From assembly GCA_018398765.1 (NCBI GenBank), contig JAHBMJ010000192.1, positions 1 through 30,000 on the forward strand: 30,000 nucleotides of DNA, read 5' to 3'. Both the position numbers and the translations under genes were made by a program. The notes under the pieces are model-generated. The model had not been told where the DNA came from, searched no databases, and saw nothing but the letters and a program-made list of their open reading frames with translations. Source of the stretch: Chromera velia. Its lineage: Eukaryota > Sar > Chromeraceae. Of the stretch, positions 20,833-30,000 are shown piece after piece; the first letter of the stretch is position 1, and each line of letters opens with the position of its first letter.

Positions 20833-23800
20833 ATGGAGAAAGTGTCCCTCGAAGGCCTCGACTCTTTGTCGGGTCTCCTGTCCCTGCATGAATCCAGCAA
20901 GTCCCTTCTTGAAAAGGACATCAAACGACCAATTCCTTGGATTGTTGCAGAGGATTCCCTCGCCTCACTTTCAGGATTGGTGTGCGAGACTTCCAACGGC
21001 TTCTTTTGCGGTTGGGTTGCCAACGGAAACAACAGTGTGAGGCAGCCTTTGCTCAAGCTGATGGCACTGTGCAGGTCTCATAATTTGATGTGTCTGGCAT
21101 TTTGCCGTGAAGACCTTGAGCAAGACATTCACACTGTCACTGTACAATGCGGCAGGGAGGATCAAAAAATGCCTCCTGCCGAAAGCAAAAGGGACTCATG
21201 GGAAAAGGCACAAACAAGTGCGATTGAACTTTGCATCCATTTCATCGAAACTTTGCTCGGAATGCCTCCCAAGCAGAGTAAAGAGAAAAGCAGTCGAGAG
21301 GAACTCGAGAACGGACAATCTCATATTTCTCCCTCTGTTTCACCCAAGACCATGACAATGACTGCGAGGGAAATGCTCAATGCTGCGTTTGCCTCATCTC
21401 CCAGCAACAGGCTCAGTCTGTCTACTCGCTCCACTCTCGCGGCATCCGCATCGTCTTCGTCCTCCGCTGCACTTTGCACTGGCGTGCCCCGCCTCTCTTC
21501 CCGCAGTGTCACTGACACGGCCTCTCTTTCCCACATTAGAGGAGCGTGTGGTGCCGCCACAGAGGAAGCCTCAGACCCCCAGATTCGGCCCTCGACCTCG
21601 CCCACCGTCCCGGAAGAGGGGGGATGCTCTCCCAAAGATTCAGACGCAGACAGAGAAAAGAAACCTTCCAAGGTTACCATGCAGGAGTGCAAGAATGTGA
21701 ACGAAAAGTTTGAAACGGGGGCAGAGAGAGATGATGCACCCCAAAAGCAAACGACGAAGGGGAAATCCTCTGTTCCAACTGCCCACCCGGCTGAAATTGA
21801 TGTCTTTGCACTGAACAACGCGAAGATCCAGAACGATGCGCATCATGCAGCGCCCAACAAGAAAAAGGGATGCGCATCAGACACCTTTACCTCTGCGAAA
21901 GGCTCCGTTAAGAAATCAAACGGAGACGAAAGTGAGATTCGTGAAAGCCCCGCCAAATTAAAGAGACCGTCCTCATCCCGAAAACCCCCTCCAGCCTCCT
22001 CCGGTCCCCATACCACGAGGGCTTCTGCCTCCTCTGCCCGTCCCCCTGGTGCCTCTGCCTCTACCACTTCCCCCCTCGCAGATCTGACCAGAGAGGCCGA
22101 GACAGTTGAAGAAGAGGTCCAAAGAATCCTCAACCGAATGCGAGCAGAAAGAGACCAGGACAACAACAATCGAGCAAATGCAGCAGCGGAAAAGGGAGGG
22201 GAGGGAACTGTACTAGTTCCCCCAGCCGCTGCATCCCCAGTTTTTGCTGACGAACACGAATCCTTTACCGTCTCCCCACCCCCCCCCCCCGCTGAAGACC
22301 TCACACCTCTACCAGAAGACGCAGCCTTCCTCCCTCCCCCCCCCAAACCCAAGAAGGACGAAGAGACCCCCCCTCTTCCGTCTATTCTTTTGGAAGAAAA
22401 CCGACAGACCCCAACGGATGACGCCAACGTTTCCTCCGGGGAGAAGGAAAGAGAAAACGCTTTTCAGCCCCAACCGAAGAAGCCAAAGCCGCCAGCGGCA
22501 CCCCTCCCTGCCAGTGAGTATGACGCCTCTCTCCCCGTGCGTCTCCGTGCGGCCCTTGACCAGGTGGATTCGTTGACTGACCGGTGCAAGCTGTTAGAGG
22601 GACAAATGAAGGAGCGTGCCGTCACAATGACACACCTCGAGGGGGAGGTTCAGAGAGCGAGGAGACTTGAGCGACAGACCGCAGGGTCGATTAAACAGAT
22701 TCAGACAGCACACGCTTCTCAGCTGGCAGAGATGGAGAGGAGATTTCAGGCTGCCAAGAATGCTCAACTTGAAACTGGAAAGGAGAAGGTGAGCCAGTTT
22801 CTCTCTCTCTCCCTCTCTCTCTCACTCTCACACATACACACATACACACGCGCGCGTCTTTCTTCCTTCCTTCCTTGATTGATTCCTTTCTTCCTTCCTT
22901 CCTTCCTTGATTGATTCCTTCCTTCCTTCCTTCCTTGCTTCCTTGATTGATTCCTTCCTTGATTGATTGATTGATTGATTCTGTCTTCCTGCCTTCTGCG
23001 TGTGTCTGTCCTTTCGTCTCATCCCCTTTTGTGCGTGAAATGTGGTTGACATGCGGTCTGGCTCTCCCTGCGTGTAAAGACGAGGCCAACAGCAACAGAC
23101 TTTGATGCGCTTCAGTATGTTGCCACCCAGCTCTCCCTTGCACCAGGCCCGCTGCTACACCTTATCCTCGGCAAGCAGGCTCATTCGTCCCTCTCTTTCA
23201 CTCTCTGTGTCTGACCATCTACCTACATGTTTGCATCTCTTTCTTTGTTGAACGCCGTCTGCAGGCTGCACTGCAATCAGCTCTCCGAAAGTCCCGACAA
23301 CAGATACAGGAGGTCGCCCAGGCGAGAGATGGGCTGGCCTCTCGGGCACTGGCTCAAGAGAAGGCCGTCAAATCCGCAAAAGAGGCCGTAGAGAGAGCAG
23401 CAACAGACAGAGCGGAAGCAGAGACAGAGGCTGCCCGTCTCTCAGCCGTGCTCGCACAGGCAAGGGCTGACTCAGACCTTTTGTCAGCAGACCTGGCAGA
23501 AGCACGGAAGAGCTGTGCGGCAGCCCAAACAGAGAGAGACCGGTGGCAAAAGAAGGTCGAGGCCGCATTCAAAGCCCAAGAGGGGCTCCAAACGAAAATT
23601 CGGCATCTGAACGCCACCGCAGCATCCGAGACTGCACTACGGGAACACGCAGAGAGAACCAAAACAGACCAACTTGGCCTCATTGAGGAGACTGCCGTTC
23701 TACGAGCGAAGTTACAGAGAGCAGAAGCAGCCTTGGAAGCCCTGCAAAAGGAGAGGCATCGAGAAAAGTCCCAAACTGTTGCCTCTGAAGAATCAGCCCT

Positions 23801-25022
23801 CCGAAGTGCAGCTGCCGAGAGAAGGGCAGCCGAACGAGTTACTGAACTAGAGTGTGAGGTAGCTCGTCTCGTGGCTGAGCTTTCAAACGCAAAGGACGAG
23901 ACAAGGTCCTTCAAGACGAGGGTCGAGGAGACTGCACGCAAGTTGTCGGATACACAGTCGAACCTCAAAAACGTGAGTGGGAAGTCCCAAGCGCTCACAG
24001 CGAGGTTGCGTCGTGAAGAGGAGCAGCATCAGAAATCTGCACAGCATTCCCGTTCGCTTCTGCGACACGAAACCAAAGAACGACAGCGGCAGATTGCTGC
24101 AGAGCGCACAAAAGCAGACCAAGCCCTTGCCCGCGTTACGAGACTCCAAGAGGCTCTGAATGCAGAAAAAGAGAAAGCAGCGGACCTTGAGAGGTCTCTC
24201 GAAAAAATAAAAAAAAAGCAGCAACACGAACGTTCCCCCCGTCCCTCCAAACCTTGTGTGTCAATGACAAACAAGTCCCAAAAACATCACGACCCTGAAG
24301 AGGAAGAGGAGAGCTCGCAGTCCCCCATTCCCTCCCGGACCCAACACAAGAAGTCTTCCTTCCCAAGGGAGGATCTGCAAGAAGAGGATTCCCTGCCGCC
24401 GCCTGCAGAGATATGGAATAGCACCTCAGAAAACTCTCTGCGGACAACTGCTGTGCGGGTCCCCCCTTTTCCGCCGGATCTCCCAACAGCAGAACTCCGT
24501 CAGTCGCTACCAATCCACACACCCGCGCGCTTTCGCCCTCTGCCAAGGGGGCCCACCCAGCAGAGGAATGCGTCCATAGGACCCCGGCCTCGACAGAAGC
24601 AAACCACCGCAATGCTGTCGGATGCTGAGCCGAACAGCCTTGCGGGAATTCGTTTCTCTGAATCAGCATCGCTGCCCTCCACGGTGGTAGATCCAGCCAA
24701 TTGGGGGCTTGGAGGGGGGGCAAGGGGTGCAGCAAGTTCGAATGCTGGTGGGGCCCTGCCGGGGGGGCGAGTTCTCAAGAAGGCTCGCCCTCTGTCTGCA
24801 GGACATTCAGCGGGAGGGGGGGGTTGGAAGGCCAGGACAGGAGGTTCTCCTAGAGTCCCCAATCTGCTCAGTGTAGGAGGATGTAATAACTGGCGGAAAG
24901 AAGCGGAGATGCCAGCGGAATGCATTGCACCTCCGCTCTTGGTGGCACGAGGAGGGGGTGCCCTGATAGATCGTTTGGGGGCGCTCCGTGTGCTGCTTGA
25001 TGCCTCTCTTGAAGACGAGTGA
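20833..25022 (+). CDS. Two-exon gene for a ~1237-residue coiled-coil protein of unknown function
   Basis: Exon 1 is 20833-22788 and exon 2 is 23265-25022, joined phase 0 at GAGAAG|GTGAGC and CTGCAG|GCTGCA. I chose the ATG at 20833 for its CAACAATGG context and as the first ATG of the frame. Residues 1 to about 135 look globular (PWIVAEDS, GFFCGWVANG, ELCIHFIETLLGMP). About 140-400 is Ser/Pro/Lys-rich and disordered. A short coil follows (EEEVQRILNRMRAER), then a Pro-rich segment with several PPPPP runs. From about 570 to 970 there is a long Ala/Glu/Arg/Gln heptad coiled coil, continuous across the splice. The C-terminal 260 residues are again low-complexity and end in a short Leu-rich helix (LIDRLGALRVLLDASLEDE). 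The shape suits a cytoskeletal, centrosomal or ciliary scaffold, but that is only a guess from form. No family is recognised. Confidence 0.85.
22789..23264 (+). other. Intron of the coiled-coil gene with CT, CTTC and GATT repeats
   Basis: Starts GTGAGCCAG and ends CGTCTGCAG. It holds (CT)n at about 22799-22830, alternating CCTT and TTGATTGA blocks at about 22860-22980, and unique sequence after that. An in-frame extension of exon 1 into the CT repeat would add Ser-Leu repeats and is judged non-coding because the coiled coil resumes exactly after the acceptor. Confidence 0.88.
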
Positions 25023-25275
25023 GAGACGTACAGAGTTGACAGGACAGATCGAGGCTTGTTCAGTAATTTGTTTTCACTGCGTGCCTTGCCATGTATGTCA
25101 AGACATTTCGAACCATTGAATTTATGACTCATGATGATAAATTGATTTGTTCATTTCAATAATTTGTAATGATTGATATCACTAAAACGATAAATACTGA
25201 TGTTTATTGTTATCTACTGATTGTTGTAAGATCCATCATACCGTATCATATTGTAAATAAGTTATTGTATTCAGT

Positions 25276-25514
25276 GTGTTGATGACTTCATGCATAGACT
25301 TTCTTCATGTGCCAAGTGGCTGGATGAAAGAGAATTCCTGGCACTTCAATATTGCCCGGCTGAGCTGGAATCCATTAATTCAAATGATTGTAACTGTCCA
25401 CTCCCTGGTGCAAGTATATCTGAACTCTTCATCCGTAATGTCATTCGATCGCTTCTACACTCGCATCCGGTCTGTCTCTTTAATGCCTGTCTCCCTATTC
25501 TAGAAAATGATTAA
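25276..25514 (+). other. Small Cys-containing open stretch, possible gene or repeat fragment
   Basis: One frame from about 25276 is open to a TAA at 25512-25514 and gives about 75-80 residues with natural-looking composition (CAKWLDEREFLALQYCPAEL, NDCNCPLPGASISELF). It has no clear start context, no neighbours and no family I recognise. It may be a relic of a mobile element or chance. A second overlapping frame is also open here, which weakens the case. Confidence 0.2.
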
Positions 25515-25590
25515 CGGATCAACTCCACCGGCGACTTAACAAACAATAACCATGCGGAAGCTTAGCGCTCCAACTAGGGTTGAACATCTT

Positions 25591-25637
25591 CTAACTAACT
25601 AACTAACTAACTAACTATAACTTATAAAAAAAATTAA

Positions 25638-25668
<31 letters not shown>

Positions 25669-25697
25669 AATTAATTGATTGATTGATTCATTGATTG
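25591..25697. repeat. (CTAA)n and (GATT)n microsatellites
   Basis: About six CTAA units at 25591-25617, then GATT/AATT units at 25638-25697. GATT units also occur in the intron of the coiled-coil gene, so this repeat type is common locally. Confidence 0.9.
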
Positions 25698-25721
25698 GTT
25701 CTGTTCTAGGCTTTCCCAGCA

Positions 25722-25865
25722 AAGTTCCTGCTAGTGACCAGGTTTACTAGCAGGTTTGATAACTTCGATTGAATAGATTTGGATTTGATTTGATTTGAAG
25801 TTAAGGCTCTAGATTTACAAATCTAGGCGGATTTGAGGTTGGATTTGAGGTTTAACTTCACAGGT
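25722..25865. repeat. Dispersed repeat, copy 1 (GATTTGATTTGAAGTTAAG type)
   Basis: Contains CTGCTAGTGACCAGGTTT, then GATTTGATTTGATTTGAAGTTAAGG and two GGATTTGAGGTT words. The segment near 28815-28970 holds the same words, partly inverted (AAACCTGGTCACTAG). This looks like the end of a repeat family or a mobile element. No transposase or other protein is visible between the copies. Confidence 0.5.
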
Positions 25866-26279
25866 TCCTTAGGGATATCATAGAAAAAAAAAGTAAATAA
25901 CTCTCTTTGTCAGGTATTTTTTTTTTCTTTTTTTTTTTGTCTAAAACAACTGTTGTCTAGTTGTTACACGGGTGTTGTACTGTAACTTGCACATGCAAGT
26001 GTTGCAAGGTGTTGCAAAAAAAAAAAAAGAGTAGATAACTCATTTTTTCAGAGACTTTTTTTTTTTTTGCTGTGACATGCCTAGCATACACAGTAGCGTT
26101 AGTTGTAATGTAGGAATAGAGGAACAATCTGAATAGTTATGGTAAAATTAGTTTAAAAAAAAACGCAACTTCACGTTTTCTTAAAATGGGTCTATATCTT
26201 ATATTAAAAACGTAACTTTAAGATTTTAAGGCCTATAGTTCCCTCCGCTCGGAGGGATCCGAGGGAAGAGGGCCCGGGA
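25866..26279. other. AT-rich non-coding DNA with T runs and TGTTGT-rich remnant
   Basis: Several T and A runs, with AACAACTGTTGT and GTGTTGTACTGTAAC words at about 25943-25990. Their reverse complements are found near 4900-4960. No gene seen. Confidence 0.5.
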
Positions 26280-26510
26280 AGATGAAGATGAAAAAGAAAA
26301 AGAAGAAGAAGAAGAAGAAGAAAAAGAAGAAAAAAAAGAAGAAGAAGAAGAAGAAGAAGAAGAAAAAGAAAAAGAAAAAGAAGAAGAACTTCAAGAAGAA
26401 GAAGAAAAAGAAGAAGAAGAAGAAGAAGAAGAAGAAAAAGAAGAAGAAGAAGAAGAAGAAGAAGAAGAAGAAGAAGAAAAAGAAGAAGATTTTGAAGAAG
26501 AAGATGAAGT
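26280..26510. repeat. Long (GAA)n trinucleotide tract
   Basis: About 230 bp of GAA/AAG units with scattered AAA and GAT changes, all purine on the plus strand apart from rare T or C. It opens a poly-lysine frame that I do not call a gene. Such tracts can form triplex DNA. Confidence 0.95.
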
Positions 26511-27200
26511 TATGGAGGGCCATATACAAGGCTGGAGTGGTAGCTGCAGCTGCAGAGATTGATATCACAAAAATGCACCGCTATTAGCTCCACCCGTGCC
26601 ACCCGTTCAACAACTACCAGTAAGTTTATAGACATAATAAAGTGGCCAAGCTCCTGACCAAAAGCCATTCCATCCCTTCTTTCTTGGCTTGAGAGGGAAG
26701 CCTAGCTCTAGGCCTAGCTTTGAAAGGCTCTATCTCCGAAGATCCCAGACCCTCCCCTAGAACCTGGAAGAGGGAGAGGGGGAGGAGCTGGGCCATCAAG
26801 AGGCATATCATTACTATAATACAATTTTAGCAAAATTCCTGAGCAAATGTTTAAGCTTCAAATAAATCGAATGAGCCCTCAATTATTACATCATACAGCC
26901 TATATACAGTTACACAACTGTAAGAACCGTTACGATTGTATGATTAGGCTCTGTTAAACTTAAACATTATATGAACAACGATTGCCACATCAAATTTATA
27001 TTTCCAAATTAGTTATGAATCAGTTTACAATCAGTTGATGCAACTTCATAGTTAACGCTTGTTGTTCAGGTGTTTTCCTACCTACCTAAGGATAACTTTG
27101 CATACATTATGCCCTTAACCATAATATTTACATTTCAGCTTATATTATGCACCACATAAAACGTAACATGGCCCTTCGGGCCATGTATGTGTAAATTATA
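26511..27200. other. Non-coding AT-rich DNA with a short perfect hairpin
   Basis: No supported gene. A CT/GA-rich patch at about 26670-26800 contains CTAGCTCTAGGCCTAGC. A perfect 9-bp stem with a 3-base loop lies at 27166-27186 (ACATGGCCC, TTC, GGGCCATGT). Confidence 0.5.
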
Positions 27201-27246
27201 ATGTAATAAAGTTATATTAGTTACGGCTAATGCCACTATGTAGCCT
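27201..27246 (+). repeat. 46-bp direct repeat, copy 1
   Basis: Matches 28540-28585 at 43 of 46 positions in the same orientation. It begins ATGTAATAAAG and ends TATGTAGCCT. It may mark one end of a repeat family or the remnants of a duplication 1.34 kb apart. Confidence 0.8.
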
Positions 27247-27464
27247 TCGACAGATACACCTGCGCGATTCCAACAACGGAAAGAGTCCGCCTCAAAGTTT
27301 GGGCGGTCCTCCCAATCCAGTGCTCCAGCCTCTAAAGAAAGACCCGCTGCTAAAAGCTGATATCTGAGGCTTCAAAGAGCCTCTGACTCCGGAGATCTAG
27401 GGGGGTGGAGATTTGTCATCTGCAAGCAAGCAGACATGAAAGAATCATAAGTAAATAAGCGAAC

Positions 27465-27690
27465 AGAGACAGGGAAAGCGAGTATATGAATGAAAGGCGG
27501 TTGGGCGTTTGTAGAGATAGGGAGGGCAAGTATGTGAACGAAAGGCAATAATTGGGTTTGTGTGTGAGCAGACAGAGACAGGGAGAGCGAGTATGGGAAC
27601 GAAAGGCGAGTGGATCTTTCTGTATAATTATAATTAAGTGGACAGAGACAGGGATGGCAAGTGTGTGAATGGAAGTCGATTGGGTGGCAA
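27465..27690 (+). repeat. Degenerate minisatellite of four units
   Basis: Units of the form AGAGACAGGGAGGGCRAGTRTGTGAAYGAAAGGC start near 27465, 27513, 27574 and 27644. The spacings of 48 to 71 bp are due to variable linkers. No coding role is seen. Confidence 0.7.
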
Positions 27691-28539
27691 TTTAGGCCTG
27701 TGCGATGTCGAGGCAAACGGGGGGGGCAGAGTAGAGGAAGAGGTGCAGGTATAAGAAGAAGAGGCAGGGGAAGAAAGGCCCAGAGACCCACCGCCTTCAG
27801 AGAGAAGAGGGAAGAAAAGAGGGAGACGCAGCGTAGAAGAAGAAGGCTCTCCAAAAAGAGCCGTGATTCATGTTTTCCCCCCCCCTGCCCCAGCCTCTGC
27901 TAGTATTCGGTCCCCTCAGGTGCTGGTCGCTCCGGCTTCTTTTTACAGCCGCGGTGCAGCAGCCGCATCCACCCCTTCCTCTTTCCGTCCGAGACCACCT
28001 AGCCACACTACGCGGGGAGCTCGAGGAGGCAATGTTCTTCTTGCTCCTCCCCCCTCAGCAAACTGGGCAGGGGCTGCATAAGTACAGAGCCGTAGGCTTA
28101 CTATCTCCTCATTTTTCAGAAAGAAGTAAACTTTTTCCATCTCTTACTTTGATCGCTCTCTAATGACAGTCAAGGCTTGATATACAAAGAAGCAGAACAG
28201 TGAGCGATAAAGCAAAGTCAAAAAAGAGAGTAGTTGTTGGACAGACGCTATCATAGAGCTGTTAGAACTTTTTGCTACTTATAGGAGTGAAGCAGTTAAA
28301 AATTTATATAATTTTAATATTTTTTTAATTTTTTTGTGTGTGTAAGTAGGCTTTTTAAATGCCAATAAACACTTAAAAACATGTTTTTGAAGGTTAGCGC
28401 CGCAGGCGAAATTTTTTTGGGGGAACCCTAATTTTTATCATTTTTTTTGTTGGTAAAAGGAAGGCAGACTGAGGCCATTACCGGTTACCGGCAATTGCCG
28501 GTAGACTAGACCTGTTACCAACCAGAAAAGTAACCCTGT
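27691..28539. other. Non-coding DNA with an 18-bp perfect palindrome
   Basis: GA-rich then C-rich DNA at 27700-28080 opens short overlapping frames with no family signal. From about 28090 the DNA is AT-rich. TACCGGCAATTGCCGGTA at 28486-28503 is a perfect palindrome, preceded by a further TTACCGG half. No gene seen. Confidence 0.5.
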
Positions 28540-28585
28540 ATGTAATAAAGCTATATTAGTTACAGCTAATGCCATTATGTAGCCT
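28540..28585 (+). repeat. 46-bp direct repeat, copy 2
   Basis: Same orientation as 27201-27246 with three differences. It is followed by AGCAGGTTC rather than the sequence after copy 1, so the match ends sharply. Confidence 0.8.
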
Positions 28586-28814
28586 AGCAGGTTCTCTAAT
28601 ATACGAGCTTTCCCAGTTTTTACTAATAATAAGTTGAACTCACAATTTTAGGTTTTTGACTGTTTAAGAAGAAATGATTCAATTTGAAACAACTTTGAAG
28701 CATTTTTTTAAAAAGAATGGTAGAATACTTTATTTTGTCTAGATATGTTTTTCTTTGTTATGTTAAAGTCGCTTTTCTAATAATGAAAACGGAGGGTCTC
28801 AGACTGGGAGGCGG

Positions 28815-28970
28815 AGCTCCCCAGGGCACAGATTTGAGGTTAAAAGTCAGATTTGAGGCAAAATTAATAGGGGTGTCAAAGCAAGCCCCATCAAACCGGC
28901 AGATTTGATTTGAAGTTAAGCCTGACCTCAAATCAAATCAAATCAAATCAAACCTGGTCACTAGTTCCCG
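28815..28970. repeat. Dispersed repeat, copy 2 (partly inverted to 25722-25865)
   Basis: AGATTTGAGGTT words and GATTTGATTTGAAGTTAAG (28902-28920) run in the same direction as copy 1. The following (AAATC)n and AAACCTGGTCACTAG (28921-28965) run in the opposite direction. It is itself a weak foldback. Confidence 0.5.
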
Positions 28971-30000
28971 CTGTGTTTATCTTATTTGGATTTAAGTTTT
29001 TAATTAAAAGAGAAACAAGGAAAGGGGATTAATTTACATAAATTTAATATAATCAAATACACAGGTAATGCCCAGTAGGATATTATATCTGGAAGTAACA
29101 ATTTTTTTTCTGATTGTGTAAGTTTAAAGTTTGAAACCAATCTTTTTTCCCCACTCAAGAACACAATAAATATAAATTAAGGAGGGTCTTAGGTAGTCTT
29201 AGGTGGTCTTGCAGGAATGCAAAACTGCATGTGCTAGAACAAACAAAGGTCATCTCTTCAATATAACTCTAGAAGAACTCTCGCAAATGTAAAGTGCTTC
29301 AATAATTTTTAGTCAGGTCTCTGCAGTAAATGGGCCGGTAATAATCTGTTGTTCAGAAAATTTTATACTCTGGTTAAGTTCACGATGCCTGAAGACCAGA
29401 GAAAATTAATTGCTAGAGCAGTGTAGAGCAGTGAAAGCAAAACTTTACATAACATGAATTAGAGCAGCATTAAGCAGTATCCACTTGCATCGATCGGAAG
29501 TGTACGAAACTATCGTCAAAACATAATAAAACAGGAGGCCAAGAGAGTAGAAGAAATCTGAAATGCCGCTAGCGTCTGCAGGAGAGCTGGCGGCTGTACA
29601 AGCATGTATAAACCCTCATACAGGAAGGCGACTGGGCCTAAAAAGCCTAGATTTGAATTAATTTGAATCCAAAACCGACCAAAAATTGATTCGACGTAGC
29701 CTTCGGACATATATGTATGGAACCATTATATATATATATATATATATATATATTTAAAAAATAAATTTTAACATGCATAGTCTTTGTCAAGTAAGCCTTT
29801 TGTCTAATACTTAATCACTTAGTGTTCACCATCGTCGTAAGGAGCCTGAATTGCTGTGACCCCCCAGCAGTGCTGAATGAAGTCAGTACCTCCCTGAACC
29901 TAAGATCCACTTGAATGGTGGGGTCGAGTACGAGCTCACTAAACGCAGGTGCAAGCCCATAAAATGTGCAGATTAAGCAATTTTACTGATTCTAATTCAG
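28971..30000. other. AT-rich non-coding DNA with (TA)n microsatellite
   Basis: No gene, tRNA or rRNA is recognised. Minor features are GAGCAGTG repeats near 29416-29470 and a (TA)n run at 29727-29753. The last 200 bp (about 29820-29990) is less AT-rich but opens no convincing frame. Confidence 0.5.

Noticed and set aside
23975-23985. GTGAGTGGG as a second donor inside the coiled-coil gene
   Set aside because: The frame stays open and the heptad pattern continues straight through it.
26282-26587. Open frame of about 100 residues, mostly lysine
   Set aside because: It is only the translation of the GAA repeat; the non-repeat tail is short with no family signal.
28971-30000. tRNA or other small RNA genes in the right-hand gene-poor DNA
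   Set aside because: No box A/box B pair or cloverleaf-like arrangement was seen in either strand.

Overview
The window looks like nuclear DNA from an intron-rich alveolate alga, most likely a chromerid (Chromera/Vitrella type). This is an inference from three signs: a membrane protein carrying TSP1, PAN/apple and RCC1-type modules, many TGCATGCA palindromes (a familiar motif in apicomplexan promoters), and a Ty1/Copia fossil set among dense microsatellites. I have no database match, so the organism call is moderate.

Layout. Bases 1 to about 4675 hold the 3' part of a broken Ty1/Copia retroelement (protease, integrase, reverse transcriptase, RNase H). It ends in an A-rich purine tract and a 426-bp TG...CA unit that is mostly one long inverted repeat and is probably the 3' LTR. 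After about 800 bp of AT-rich and microsatellite DNA comes the main feature: one large minus-strand gene running from an ATG at 19980 to a TAA at 5494. By reading exons and checking splice phases one at a time I derive 26 coding exons and about 1888 residues, with every junction in phase. The predicted protein has a cytosolic acidic, Trp-rich N-terminus, one membrane span (type II), then TSP1-TSP1, an unassigned module, a PAN/apple-like domain, TSP1-TSP1, and a C-terminal RCC1-like propeller of about seven or eight repeats.

An 850-bp head-to-head intergenic region with several TGCATGCA palindromes separates it from a plus-strand two-exon gene (20833-25022, about 1237 residues) encoding a long coiled-coil protein of unknown function. 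From about 25023 to 30000 the sequence is AT-rich and gene-poor. It contains dispersed, inverted, direct and tandem repeats, a 230-bp GAA tract and short palindromes, and no gene I can support.

The main candidates for something undescribed are the TM-TSP1-PAN-TSP1-RCC1 architecture with reversed topology, its unusual splice signals (GTCAG-type donors, CATGCAG acceptors), a last intron that is fully open in frame, and complementary intronic repeats around one RCC1 exon.
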